The notes under the pieces: generated by a model
The model's input: the letters and a program-made list of their open reading frames with translations, nothing else
Database searches by the model: none
What the model was told of the DNA's origin: nothing
In this document: piece after piece, positions 1-8,591 of the stretch
Numbering within the stretch: position 1 is the stretch's first letter
Layout: each line of letters starts with the position of its first letter
Made by a program: the position numbers and the translations under genes
Source: an uncultured Bacilli bacterium
GTDB taxonomy: Bacteria; Bacillota_I; Bacilli_A; RF39; UBA660
DNA length: 64,000 bases
Assembly: GCA_934096945.1 (NCBI GenBank)
Contig: CAKOND010000005.1
Coordinates: 1 to 64,000, forward strand
Reading direction: 5' to 3'

Positions 1-584
1 TCTACACAAACTACGCCTTTGTCTTTATAATATTTAATCTTATCCTTAGTTTCTCTATAAAAAGCATCTGTAGTCCAGGTAGATCCTTTAGTATAATCAA
101 AGTTAAATTTGTTTAATATGTTAATAAATTCTTCTTTATAATCAGGATTAATTTCGATTGTTTCACTTTCAGGTGCATAGTGATAACTTGTACCTTCATC
201 TCTGTATCCAAGGGTTGGAATAATAATGCTACAATCTTCAATTTTTGCATCAAGTACTCCACAATTACCAAAAATAATAACTTTTTCTACTCCAGCTGCA
301 TATAACTCTTCAATGTCAGCCGCTATCCATGGACCACTTACTCCTGCCATAAAAAATGTTATTTCAACATCATTATATTTTATAATATAAATATTTCTTT
401 CCATGTTGGCACATGATACATAACCAACTTCGAGTGAACTAAACTTTTCAATAACATCATTAAACAAATGCCTTGAAAATACTCCTACTGCTACTTTTGG
501 CAATTTAATATTTATATCTTGATTTTCTCTATATTTTATTCCATGAGGTCTAATAAAACCTTCTTCTTCACTATATTTAATCAT
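1..584 (-). CDS. Nucleoside phosphorylase (PNP/uridine phosphorylase family), 3' end cut by the window edge
   Basis: The reading frame opens at ATG 584 and runs off the left edge, so about 194 residues are visible. The protein starts MIKYSEEEGFIRPHGI and contains GVSGPWIAADIEELYAAG, a nucleoside-binding type segment, then IIFGNCGVLD and a C-terminal KGSTWTTDAFYRET followed by KGVVCVE. This order fits the PNP_UDP phosphorylase family, which splits nucleosides with phosphate to base plus ribose-1-phosphate. Its ATG overlaps the TGA of the ABC-F gene (ATGA), so the two are translationally coupled. Substrate (purine or uridine) cannot be decided from this part. Confidence 0.85.
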   Translation of the reverse strand, partial: MIKYSEEEGFIRPHGIKYRENQDINIKLPKVAVGVFSRHLFNDVIEKFSSLEVGYVSCANMERNIYIIKYNDVEITFFMAGVSGPWIAADIEELYAAGVEKVIIFGNCGVLDAKIEDCSIIIPTLGYRDEGTSYHYAPESETIEINPDYKEEFINILNKFNFDYTKGSTWTTDAFYRETKDKIKYYKDKGVVCV

Positions 585-2208
585 ATTTTTTCTCCTTTTT
601 CTAAATAGTAATCATAATTTCCCCAATAGATTTTGATTTTCTTGTTATCAAATGCTATTATTTTATTTGCAAACTTATTTATAAAAAATCTATCATGACT
701 AACAAATAATATTGTACCAGAAAAGTCTTCCAAAGCACTTTCAAAGACTTCTTTTGACTCTATATCTATATGATTAGTAGGTTCATCTAAAATTAAAGTA
801 TTAACTTTATTTTGAAGTAATTCTGCTAATTTTACTTTCATTCTTTCTCCACCTGATAAATTACCAACTCTCTTTTTTAAATCGTCATTATAAAAACTAA
901 ATCCAAATAGTACTTGTCTTACTCTTTGTTCAGGTAGTCCAGTAACTTTTTTAAAATAATCAAGTAGTGTATCTTTATCATTTGGAAATGTTATTATTTG
1001 AGGGATATATCCAAATTTTACACTTGGCCCTATCTTTATTTCACCAATATATGCTAAATCATTTTTACCTATGATAGATTTTATTAAAGTTGATTTACCA
1101 CAGCCATTGCTTCCTAAAAATGCTATGCGTTCTTTGGCAAATATTTCTAAATTTATATCATCAATGAGCACTTTACCATCTGGCAAAAAAATGCTGTAGT
1201 TCGATATACTAATAACTCTATTACTTGTCTTTGATTCTTCTTTTATTTCAATGTTATTTTTTATTTTTTTAACAGGTTTTTCTATAGCATTTTTCTTAAG
1301 TTTTTCAATTCTAGTTTGAAGAGCATGTGCTCTAGATGTTAATGTTGAGCTATTGTTGCCATACCCCTTTCCGCAAACATTTTTCTATCGGCTTCTAATT
1401 TTTTCAGCAGCAACTGTTGATCTTTATAACTAGCCAATTGTTTTTCAAATCTTTTGGCTTTTTCCAGTAAAAAGCCACTATAATTCGTGGAGTACAACTC
1501 TCCACTTTTAGTTTCTAAATCAAGAATCATATTACTCATTTTATCTAAAAAATATCTATCATGTGATACTATAACAATTGCACCTTTAAAGTTTTTAATG
1601 TAGCTTTCGAGCCATTCTATTCTTGCAATATCTAAATGGTTTGTTGGCTCGTCCAAAAGTAATAAATCAGGCTTAGAAATTAGAATTTTTGCAAGTTGTA
1701 TTAAAGTCCTTTCACCTCCACTTAAATTATTAAAAGGCTGATTTAATATTTTTTCGTCTAATTTTAGGCCATTAATGATAGTATTTAAATTTGCTTCCAT
1801 TTCATAACCACCTAGTTCATTAAATCTATCAATTTGTTTACAATATTTATTGATTATTTCTTGATTTTCAGGATTATCTATCATTTTCTTTTCAATTAGC
1901 TTTATACTATTATCAAGCTCAAACAATATACCAAAAGATTCTTTTAAAATATCATAAACCTTTCTATCATCGTTTTTACTAGCTCCGGTTTGATCTAAAT
2001 ATGATACTTTGGCATTTTTTTTGATGCTTATTTGACCTTGATCAGCTTTTTCGATGCCTGCAATAATCTTTAAAAGCGTTGATTTACCACAGCCATTTGG
2101 CCCCACAATTGATATTGTTTCGCCTTCATTCAAAGAAAATGAAACATCACTAAATAAAAGTCCAAACCCAAAATTTTTAGAAATATTGTTTACACTTAAA
2201 ATTTGCAT
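581..2208 (-). pseudogene. ABC-F family ATPase split by a one-base frameshift
   Basis: Two reading frames together make one ABC-F protein of about 545 residues. The first part starts at ATG 2208, 6 bases after GGAGGTGGGAAC; the GTG/ATG further upstream has no such site. It carries Walker A GPNGCGKST, signature LSGGERT and LLLLDEPTNHLD, then stops after FAERGMATIAQH at about 1339. The same sequence read in the -1 frame continues at once as TLTSRAHALQTRIEKL and leads into the second ATPase half (Walker A GSNGCGKST, signature LSGGERM, DEPTNHID, FVSHDRFF). One missing base near 1342 explains everything. ABC-F proteins lack membrane parts and act on ribosomes; many protect against ribosome-targeting antibiotics. 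It could be a pseudogene, a recoding event or a sequence error. Confidence 0.85.
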
Positions 2209-2247
2209 GTTCCCACCTCCGTTTTTTATTATCATTTTTGATATTTA

Positions 2248-2790
2248 TTAAAAGTAATTTTTTATGTTATCTAACAAATTTGTGTTTTTTTCCACTTTAA
2301 TTGTATTTATTCCTAACTTTCTGGCTTCTTCAATATTTTTATTATTATCATCTAAAAATAATAGTTCATTAGCATTTATTTTATACTTATTTAAAATATA
2401 TTTATAAAAATCTGCATGTGGTTTTATTTTATGTATAGTAGCAGATATAATTATGTCATCTAGATAATTTAAATCAAATGTTTTTTTAATATATTTTTCT
2501 ATACAAGATAAATGATTAGTTGCTATAATTATTTTTACACTATTGTTGTTTTCTTTTATTTTCTTAAATAATTCTTTGTTTTTTACTTTATATAATCTAT
2601 TAATTAAATTTTCTGTTATAGTCATGATATTTGAGTCATTATCAATAAATTTTCTAGCTTCAATTAAATAGCTTTCATCATTCAAATTTGGACCAAATAG
2701 TTTTTCTAATTTTTCTTCTGTTTGTGATAAAACTATATCATTTTCATGAACTAATACACCTACAAGGTCAAATGCCATTATTTTTATCAC
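2248..2790 (-). CDS. HAD-superfamily hydrolase
   Basis: About 180 residues. The chosen start is GTG 2790, 9 bases after AAAGGG; an internal ATG at 2778 would begin MAFDLVG. Motif I is FDLVGVL, with the nucleophile Asp but Val at the +2 place where phosphatases have the acid/base Asp. Motif II IIATNH, a Lys in KIKPHADF and motif IV FLDDNNKN are present, and the helical cap lies between residues 15 and 80. The 5' end overlaps the S51-like gene by 23 bases, so it is in the same operon. Phosphatase activity is a family inference; the altered motif I leaves the reaction uncertain. Confidence 0.8.
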   Translation of the reverse strand: MIKIMAFDLVGVLVHENDIVLSQTEEKLEKLFGPNLNDESYLIEARKFIDNDSNIMTITENLINRLYKVKNKELFKKIKENNNSVKIIIATNHLSCIEKYIKKTFDLNYLDDIIISATIHKIKPHADFYKYILNKYKINANELLFLDDNNKNIEEARKLGINTIKVEKNTNLLDNIKNYF

Positions 2791-3460
2791 TATTTATCAC
2801 CCTTTCATACCTGCCATTTTCATATATTCTAAACTTTGAATTTCCAATAATTTTAATTTCATCATCTATTACCAAAATTGTATCATTATCTGGTAAGTAT
2901 ATGGTCTTGTTTTCTTTTGAAAAATTTAATAAATAATCAGAATTTTTATTTCTATTAAATTTAATACCATCATTACGATTTAAATGACAAAGCAAAGAAT
3001 AATCTTTTATAATATTAAATCCTTTTGTATCTTTTAAATTTACTTTGTTTTCATCTTGCATTTTACATGAATCAATATCTTTACCAAAGATAATTGCTCC
3101 GGCACTACCACCAAAAACAATTCCATCATTATTAATATATTCTTTTATTTTGTTAAATGATTTACTTGTCTTTAATTCTTTTAAAAGCTTATATGTATTG
3201 CCACCACCTATAAATATAGCACAATAGTTATCAAGACTTTTATTAAATAATTCATTTCCACTTGCAACCATTTCAATGTTTGTTACATTTATTAAACTCA
3301 TTTCGTTTTTTATCCATTCATAACAGCTATCATATCTACTGCTTTCCATAGCAAGGGGAACATACAACATTGGTTTAGACTTGTCTATAACTTTTTCAAA
3401 CTCAATCATTGTACTTTTTATAACATTTCCAGATCCTCCTCCACACAAAAATATTTTCAT
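2768..3460 (-). CDS. Peptidase E-like protein (family S51)
   Basis: 230 residues. It begins MKIFLCGGGSG, has IFIGGGNTYKLL near residue 85 and the nucleophile elbow VFGGSAGAI near residue 115, where the Ser is the catalytic residue of S51 peptidases (alpha-aspartyl dipeptidase, cyanophycinase relatives). A His follows in LLCHLNRNDG. These enzymes are cytoplasmic, with a class I glutamine-amidotransferase-like fold. It overlaps the HAD gene and follows the GNAT-ASCH gene by 18 bases. A second, more divergent S51-like protein lies at 6982-7647. The physiological substrate is unknown. Confidence 0.8.
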   Translation of the reverse strand: MKIFLCGGGSGNVIKSTMIEFEKVIDKSKPMLYVPLAMESSRYDSCYEWIKNEMSLINVTNIEMVASGNELFNKSLDNYCAIFIGGGNTYKLLKELKTSKSFNKIKEYINNDGIVFGGSAGAIIFGKDIDSCKMQDENKVNLKDTKGFNIIKDYSLLCHLNRNDGIKFNRNKNSDYLLNFSKENKTIYLPDNDTILVIDDEIKIIGNSKFRIYENGRYERVINSDKNNGI

Positions 3461-3478
3461 ATATTATCACTTCCTCAT

Positions 3479-4315
3479 TTATTTTTTACTTTCTAAAGAT
3501 ATTTCAATTCCTATTACTCCATATTTTCTTTGCTTTTCTTTAGTATAAAATTTTTCTAAATCGCAAATTAACTTTTCTTTAGTCATATTTTTATCTGCTA
3601 AAAGAGATATATCAAAATGCTTAAATAGTTCATCAAAAGAATCACATTTATATAGATTAATAACTGTAGCCATAAATGACTCCTGTAATTCTGGTTCCTT
3701 CAAAAATTTAATTTTGTCACCTATTTTAATATTTTTTCTTTTTTCATCATTTAATCTTAGTTCAATTTTTTTTGTGCCATTTAAAATGTAATTGTAATAT
3801 TCTGGTTGTAATTTCATCTGGTGGCATAAATCACTTAAACTTTTACAATATAGATTTTCATCAAAACTTTCACCTTCAATATTAAATTTTGACTTACCAA
3901 TTAAGGTAAAACCTTTTTTAATATAAAATTCATTTGCACTATTTTGAATTAAAGTACTTACTAAAACATAATCAAAATCTTTTTCTAATCTTTTTAAAGT
4001 TTCTTTTAATAATTTGCTACCTACACTTCTACCTTGATAATTACTATCAACATAAATAGCATATATTTCACCATACTTATTAGTAAAACCTTTTTTATTT
4101 ATACCATATTTAACAAATCCCAAAATTTTATCATTTTCTTCATATACTATATACTCACTTATCTTTTTTTGACATCTAACTATACTTTCTTCTTTTAATT
4201 TATCTAAATTATTAAGAAAATCTCTTGGAAAAATATCCTTATATGTATTTTGCCATCCCTTAATATTAATATCTACTATAATTTTTGCATCTTCTTCTAC
4301 GGCTTTTCTAATCAT
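3479..4315 (-). CDS. GNAT acetyltransferase fused to an ASCH domain
   Basis: 278 residues in two domains. Residues 1-150 are a GNAT fold: IYAIYVDSNYQGRSVGSKLL carries the acetyl-CoA binding Q/R-x-x-G-x-G/A loop, followed by NEFYIKKGF. Residues 160-275 look like an ASCH domain: GTKKIELRLND fits G-x-K-x-x-E-x-R and IKIGDKIKF fits the I-x-x-G-D-x-I-x-F strand. ASCH domains are PUA-like; the E. coli member YqfB removes the acetyl group of N4-acetylcytidine nucleosides. A protein with an acetyl-transfer and a possible acetyl-removal or RNA/nucleoside-binding half is suggestive, but the substrate is unknown. It lies 15 bases after the preceding GNAT gene in one operon. Confidence 0.8.
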   Translation of the reverse strand: MIRKAVEEDAKIIVDINIKGWQNTYKDIFPRDFLNNLDKLKEESIVRCQKKISEYIVYEENDKILGFVKYGINKKGFTNKYGEIYAIYVDSNYQGRSVGSKLLKETLKRLEKDFDYVLVSTLIQNSANEFYIKKGFTLIGKSKFNIEGESFDENLYCKSLSDLCHQMKLQPEYYNYILNGTKKIELRLNDEKRKNIKIGDKIKFLKEPELQESFMATVINLYKCDSFDELFKHFDISLLADKNMTKEKLICDLEKFYTKEKQRKYGVIGIEISLESKK

Positions 4316-4330
4316 TAGCTCACCACCTGA

Positions 4331-4906
4331 TTATTTTGTTTTGTATTCTTCATCTAACAGAGAATACACTATTAAATTATTTCTAATATTATCTTTATCT
4401 ACAACTCTTTTTCTAAGTGTTGCTTCGTATTTCATACCCACTTTTTGCATAACTTTATCTGATGCTGGATTATTTTCCAAAAATTCTGCCCAGATAGTTT
4501 TTGCACCACACTCTAAAAATAAAAATTTTATTACTTCATTTATGGCTTCAGTCATAAGTAGTTTTAATGCATCTTTGGCATAGCCTTTACCACGATACTT
4601 ATATTCTATTAAAACACCACATTCATAATTGTTTTCTTTTTCATTATATTGATAATTTACATAACCTACATACCCATTAATATCACAATCTTTTATGTAT
4701 GCATAATAACTTTTTTCTTTTTGTCTTCGTTCATAAACTTCTAGCCATCTTTCCTTTTTAAAATCTATACATCCCGTTATAAAATCATAGCCTTCATAAT
4801 TTACATCATATCCAGCATTATAACTCATTGTACTTGGATCACTTTCTAACTTTTGCTCATATGTATATTCTTCTAGTTTCGGAATAATTAACTCTAAATT
4901 TTTCAT
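4331..4906 (-). CDS. GNAT-family N-acetyltransferase (RimJ/RimL-like)
   Basis: 191 residues from ATG 4906, which sits 4 bases after GGAGGAG; an open frame upstream to 4990 is discarded because it would run through the attenuator stem. The protein has GYVGYVNYQYNEKE, then GVLIEYKYRGKGYAKDAL with the acetyl-CoA binding R-G-K-G-Y-A loop, and the C-terminal NPASDKVMQKVGMKYEA typical of RimJ/RimL-type GNATs. It is the first structural gene after a leader peptide and terminator, and begins ATGAAAAATTTA like the leader ORF. Target unknown; the regulation suggests a role against a ribosome-targeting compound (inference). Confidence 0.85.
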   Translation of the reverse strand: MKNLELIIPKLEEYTYEQKLESDPSTMSYNAGYDVNYEGYDFITGCIDFKKERWLEVYERRQKEKSYYAYIKDCDINGYVGYVNYQYNEKENNYECGVLIEYKYRGKGYAKDALKLLMTEAINEVIKFLFLECGAKTIWAEFLENNPASDKVMQKVGMKYEATLRKRVVDKDNIRNNLIVYSLLDEEYKTK

Positions 4907-4921
4907 TTCTCCTCCATTTTC

Positions 4922-4949
4922 AAAAAGATTCTGCACAATGCAGAATCTT
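4922..4949 (-). terminator. Attenuator terminator in the GNAT operon leader
   Basis: On the minus strand an 11-bp perfect stem (arms 4939-4949 and 4925-4935, loop TTG) is followed directly by a run of T. It ends 16 bases before the GNAT start codon. Its 5' arm is also perfectly complementary over 10 bases to 5001-5010 in the leader ORF, so terminator and antiterminator exclude each other. Confidence 0.85.
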
Positions 4950-4977
4950 CTCAAAAACAAAACAATATTTAAATATA

Positions 4978-5040
4978 TTAAATAAAGCAAAGTGTGATTA
5001 ATTCTGCATTACAATTATCCATAATTTGTAAATTTTTCAT
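4978..5040 (-). CDS. 20-residue leader peptide of the attenuator
   Basis: ATG 5040 follows AAAGGAG with 9 bases between and opens a 20-codon frame, MKNLQIMDNCNAELITLCFI, ending TAA. The mRNA around it can fold two ways: 5042-5052 (leader ribosome-binding region) pairs with 4991-5001 over 11 bases, and 5001-5010 pairs with the terminator 5' arm 4937-4946 over 10 bases. A ribosome held early in the frame would block the first pairing and leave the antiterminator free. Peptide sequence shows no run of one amino acid, so drug-stalling rather than amino-acid sensing is more likely (inference). Confidence 0.7.
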   Translation of the reverse strand: MKNLQIMDNCNAELITLCFI

Positions 5041-5078
5041 TTTAATCACACTCCTTTCTTTGAATAACTTACAATATT

Positions 5079-5107
5079 AATATATTATAAATTATTAGTA
5101 TTGTCAA
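5079..5107 (-). promoter_or_regulatory. Sigma-A promoter of the attenuated GNAT operon
   Basis: TTGACA (5102-5107), 17-base spacer, TATATT (5079-5084) on the minus strand. Transcription would start near 5072, about 30 bases before the leader ATG. Confidence 0.75.
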
Positions 5108-5129
5108 TTATTTTTTTAGGTTTAATTTA

Positions 5130-5591
5130 TTAAATGCTTTTTTCTAGTATCATAGTTTTAGGTTTCATTCCTATTTTTTTAAAAAAATTTTATTGCATTT
5201 TCATTAAATGCCCAGACATTGAGTTCCACAGAGGTACAATTATTTTCTTTGGCTATTCTTTCTATTTCTTTTATTAAAGTTTTGCCAATCCCATAATTTC
5301 TAAACTTTGGATCTACTACTAAAGCATCTATAAATAAAACTTTTCTATAATGAGTATAATTGTTTTCTAATTTTTCTTTTATAAAATACATAATAGCACC
5401 AATTACATTATTATTAATTTCTGCTACTGTGATACTTTCCATTTTTTTTGATATTCATCTTCTTTAAATATTTCATTATCTTTATGAATATCACTTCTTT
5501 TACTATGATGTAAATCTTGAACGCTTTGCATGAGCTTTTTTACATATTTATAGTCTTTTTCATTTGCTCTTCTTATAGTTACATTATTCAT
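5130..5591 (-). pseudogene. GNAT acetyltransferase broken by two A/T-run frameshifts
   Basis: The frame opens MNNVTIRRANEKDYKY at ATG 5591, which overlaps the Nudix stop by 8 bases. It breaks in an A7 run near 5443, continues as MESITVAEINNNVIGA with the acetyl-CoA loop FRNYGIGKTL, breaks again in the T/A run near 5180, and ends KKIGMKPKTMILEKSI with TAA at 5130. Restoring one base at each run gives one GNAT of about 153 residues. Both lesions are in homopolymers, so decay and sequencing error are both possible. Confidence 0.8.
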
Positions 5592-6096
5592 CTTTTAAAT
5601 ATTCCTTTATAGCTATTATCATATCTGGTGAAATAACTTCATTCATTTTATTATTTTTTATATTATTTTCTATATACCGAACAGCATCTTTTAATAATAC
5701 TTTATCTATTTTAAAATGTTTTTCTAGTTCTCCTTCAGTATATTCAGTATTATTTAAATCAATATCTTTATTTGTATTGACTGCATAATAATATATTTCA
5801 CATTTTCTATTACTGCCTTTAGTTGGCCAATTTCTATTATAATAAATTACTTTTAAGAAAGGCTTACTTATTTCATCATCACTTAAAACTATTCCAGTTT
5901 CTTCTCTGACTTCTCTTTTTAAGCAATCAAGTAAATTTTCATTTTCTTCTAAATGACCACCAGGAAACTGTAGTGTTTTATCTTCATTACCTAAAAATAT
6001 ATGCTCATTATTAATTACTAAACCTTTAGTTCTAACAACAAGTTCTGTTACTTCATTTTCTTTTAAATTATCATTATTATGTATTACTTCTTTCAT
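5584..6096 (-). CDS. Nudix hydrolase
   Basis: 170 residues. The full Nudix box GX5EX7REUXEEXGU is present at about residues 45-67 (GGHLEENE ... REVREETGIV), preceded by LQFPGG. Nudix enzymes hydrolyse nucleoside diphosphates linked to another moiety with Mg2+ held by the RExxEE glutamates. It starts 12 bases after the histidine phosphatase gene and its stop overlaps the broken GNAT gene. Substrate not deducible. Confidence 0.9.
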   Translation of the reverse strand: MKEVIHNNDNLKENEVTELVVRTKGLVINNEHIFLGNEDKTLQFPGGHLEENENLLDCLKREVREETGIVLSDDEISKPFLKVIYYNRNWPTKGSNRKCEIYYYAVNTNKDIDLNNTEYTEGELEKHFKIDKVLLKDAVRYIENNIKNNKMNEVISPDMIIAIKEYLKDE

Positions 6097-6108
6097 TTTG
6101 AACTCCTT

Positions 6109-6645
6109 TTAAATTTCTAATTCCAATATAGCTCCATTTTCAGGAAAAAATGATAAAAAATCTGTATTTTCATCATAACATATAACATTAAAGTATAAAG
6201 CTTTTATACATGCTCCGTGGGATACAACTAATACATTTTTATTATCGTATGTTTTATTTATATAATCTAAAAAATTTTTAGCTCTTTTTAGAACTTCCTT
6301 AATTGTTTCTATGCCATACTCATCATAATTAATTTTATAATCCCAACTTTTAGCAGTAATTTCATAATCAAATGGCTTTCCTTCAAGACTTCCAAAACCA
6401 CGTTCAATTAATCTATCATCTAGTATTAAATCTATCTTGTTATCTGTTACTATCTTTGCAGTTTCAATTGTTCTATTTAATGGGGAAACATAACAAGCAT
6501 CTATGATATCAATATTGATTTTATTTCTTATAGCCTTTGCTTCTGCAATTCCTTTTTCATTTAATGAAATATTTGTTTTTCCTTGCACAATACCTAATTT
6601 ATTCCAATCTGTTTGTCCGTGTCTAACTATAAAAATTTTATTCAT
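6109..6645 (-). CDS. Histidine phosphatase (phosphoglycerate mutase-like)
   Basis: 178 residues. IFIVRHGQTDWN at residues 4-15 is the RHG motif whose His is phosphorylated during catalysis; a Glu follows in IERGFGSLEG, and VVSHGACIKAL near residue 145 gives the second His. The length fits small cytoplasmic members such as CobC/GpmB-like phosphatases. It lies 11 bases after the pyrophosphatase-like gene in the same operon. The sequence does not separate sugar-phosphate from nucleotide-derived substrates. Confidence 0.9.
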   Translation of the reverse strand: MNKIFIVRHGQTDWNKLGIVQGKTNISLNEKGIAEAKAIRNKINIDIIDACYVSPLNRTIETAKIVTDNKIDLILDDRLIERGFGSLEGKPFDYEITAKSWDYKINYDEYGIETIKEVLKRAKNFLDYINKTYDNKNVLVVSHGACIKALYFNVICYDENTDFLSFFPENGAILELEI

Positions 6646-6656
6646 AAATCACCATA

Positions 6657-7001
6657 CTATCTAATTATAATGGATTCAAAATATTTTTCTTGAAACTCTG
6701 TTAAAGCTCGTATGGCATCATCAGAATAATTAACTCCTTCTTTTGATACAATTAATTTATCGTCATCATCGTTTGTTCTCTGAATAATAGCTATAACTTT
6801 CCCAGTAGCTTTTTTAACTGGTTCAAACTCTCCTAAAAGATAAGCATCCAGTTCTTCCCCATCACCACTTGTAGTATTAGGGACATAACCATAATTAATA
6901 TTATACGTGAAGCCATGTTTTGGATGTCTGCTACCAAGAGACCTATCAATTATAATTTCTATGTCCTTTCCTAAATAATCTTTAGCATTTGTTTTTTTCA
7001 T
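6657..7001 (-). CDS. Small inorganic pyrophosphatase-family protein
   Basis: 114 residues, shorter than the usual 170-180 of family I pyrophosphatases but like a known short subgroup in Bacillota. Recognisable parts are RSLGSRHPKHG, YNINYGYVPNT, the Asp-rich DGEELDAYLLG with metal-binding acids, and ATGKVIAIIQR. It would hydrolyse pyrophosphate or a related phosphoanhydride with Mg2+. The start overlaps the end of the S51-like gene by 20 bases, so the two are coupled. Confidence 0.8.
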   Translation of the reverse strand: MKKTNAKDYLGKDIEIIIDRSLGSRHPKHGFTYNINYGYVPNTTSGDGEELDAYLLGEFEPVKKATGKVIAIIQRTNDDDDKLIVSKEGVNYSDDAIRALTEFQEKYFESIIIR

Positions 7002-7647
7002 TAAAAATCACCATTTTTTCTTTGCTAAAAACATATGTTTTTCCAATCATTTCTATATTATTATTTTCGAGTGTTATACAAGATGCATTTGGCACTCCAT
7101 ATATTTGATGCTCATAAGACATTCTTTTAGCTTCATTAGTTTGTTCTTTATTTTCTATATCAAAGTGCGGATCAATTGTTACATCAATTAGATTAAGACC
7201 GTCATAAAAGAAGCTTTCCTTGATATCATCATCTTTTGAATAATAACCATATTTTGCAACATTCATAGCACCGCAGCTAGTACATAAGAGTATGCCATTA
7301 TATTTTTGTAATTTTTCCCCTAAATTGTTTTCTTTAATAAAATTTAATTGAGTTTCATGATTTCCCCCGAGTAAATATATTATATCTGAATTTAGATCTA
7401 AATTTGTATTTTCATTATCTATTATGTTTATCTTGGAAAATGTTGTAATAGTCTTTAAATGATTAATCATTCCAGTGATATTTTCATTTCCAAACACATA
7501 ATTTAAATTTTTCTCATGATTTTCTGGAGACGATGCTATAAAAGTTATTGATTTAGCGTTAATTAAATCTTTCTTTAAATTACATAATACTTCTTTTGAA
7601 AATCCTTCTTTTGCGCCTGGGCCACTAAGTAAATATATTTTCTTCAT
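6982..7647 (-). CDS. S51-like (type 1 glutamine amidotransferase-like) protein
   Basis: 221 residues. IYLLGGNHETQLNFI near residue 90 and LLCTSCGAMNVA near 120 match the S51 elbow; the nucleophile Ser is kept, but the usual SAGA is SCGA. DPHFDIENKEQ supplies a possible His. It is more divergent than the protein at 2768-3460. Its start follows the CYTH-like gene by 11 bases and its end overlaps the pyrophosphatase gene. Peptidase activity is likely but not certain. Confidence 0.7.
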   Translation of the reverse strand: MKKIYLLSGPGAKEGFSKEVLCNLKKDLINAKSITFIASSPENHEKNLNYVFGNENITGMINHLKTITTFSKINIIDNENTNLDLNSDIIYLLGGNHETQLNFIKENNLGEKLQKYNGILLCTSCGAMNVAKYGYYSKDDDIKESFFYDGLNLIDVTIDPHFDIENKEQTNEAKRMSYEHQIYGVPNASCITLENNNIEMIGKTYVFSKEKMVIFNEKNKC

Positions 7648-7658
7648 ATAAACCTTTC

Positions 7659-8231
7659 CTATAAAATACTATCAAGCATGATTTCAGCTTTTTTAACAAA
7701 GAAGTTAGATGCATCAATTGGTAAATTATAACTAAGTAAATCTTCCTTCATTTCTTCAGTGTCTTTATACTCTCTATCTACATATTCACATTTATTTTCG
7801 ACTTCAATAAAGATATATTTATCATTTACTAGCTCCACAATAAGCTCACTTGTGCTATTGGCATATACTATACATGTATCACTTATGCTAAATAATTTCT
7901 TGTAATCTATAGCTTCCATAAAATTTACTGCTTTTTCAATACTTTCAACTGGACACTTCACTTTTCCTTGCTCTAAAATATTTTCTTTATCATCATATTT
8001 TTTATATTTATAAAGTAGTGATTTTTCGATATCTACGACATCCCTAATTAAAACACATTTACTTAAAATATCTAGTTTCTTTGAATTTTTTAAATCTAAT
8101 TTACTTGATACCATATAAATATCATTTACTACATATTCTTCTTTTTTTACAAAATTTTTCTTTTCAAGTTCCTTTTTTAATGTTTCATAATCCGTTTTAA
8201 CAAGAACTGTTATTTCTTTTTCCATTTGCAT
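7659..8231 (-). CDS. CYTH-like domain protein
   Basis: 190 residues from ATG 8231 (AAGGAGG then 7 bases). The pattern resembles CYTH/CyaB-like triphosphate tunnel enzymes: an acidic N-terminal strand MEKEITVLVK, a D-x-Y element (NDIYMV), a basic CVLIRDV, LLYKYKK, and a late strand FIEVENK that matches the F-x-E-I-E strand of the family. The exact ExExK motif is not clean. Such enzymes bind organic or inorganic triphosphates. The neighbours are phosphoanhydride hydrolases, which agrees with this reading. Confidence 0.6.
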   Translation of the reverse strand: MQMEKEITVLVKTDYETLKKELEKKNFVKKEEYVVNDIYMVSSKLDLKNSKKLDILSKCVLIRDVVDIEKSLLYKYKKYDDKENILEQGKVKCPVESIEKAVNFMEAIDYKKLFSISDTCIVYANSTSELIVELVNDKYIFIEVENKCEYVDREYKDTEEMKEDLLSYNLPIDASNFFVKKAEIMLDSIL

Positions 8232-8245
8232 AATTTTTACCTCCT

Positions 8246-8590
8246 TTATTTAAATGTTTTAACATTTCCAAATAGTTCTAACTTATTATTTTCTCTATTT
8301 AATATTAGTGCACCATCATTAAATATTGCATACTTTTTTCTTTAGCTATTTTGGCAAGTAATTTTAAATAGAAATTGTTGTTTGTTGAATGAACATCAAT
8401 ATAGAATGGATTATCACCTTCACTTTATCTAAATTATACAATAAAGTTAGAAAAAATCCAACTGTTTTATTTCATAACCACAATCATTTCCTTTAATAGC
8501 ATCTTTATTTTTTATTTCATACTCACAAATTAAAGCATTATACTTAGATTTTATGCTTTCTAACATCTCTTTTTCTTTTTTCGTTTCCAT
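8246..8590 (-). pseudogene. Unrecognised gene with several frameshifts
   Basis: ATG 8590 opens METKKEKEMLESIKSKYN and stops at QLDFF near 8447. The other frames continue without a gap: LTLLYNLDKVK, then DNPFYIDVHSTNNNFY, then KYAIFNDGALILN, ending LFGNVKTFK with TAA at 8246. About 115 residues would result if three small indels were repaired. I do not recognise the family. The gene lies between the ABC-2 permease and the CYTH-like gene, in an area rich in broken genes. Confidence 0.6.
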
Positions 8591-8591
8591 T

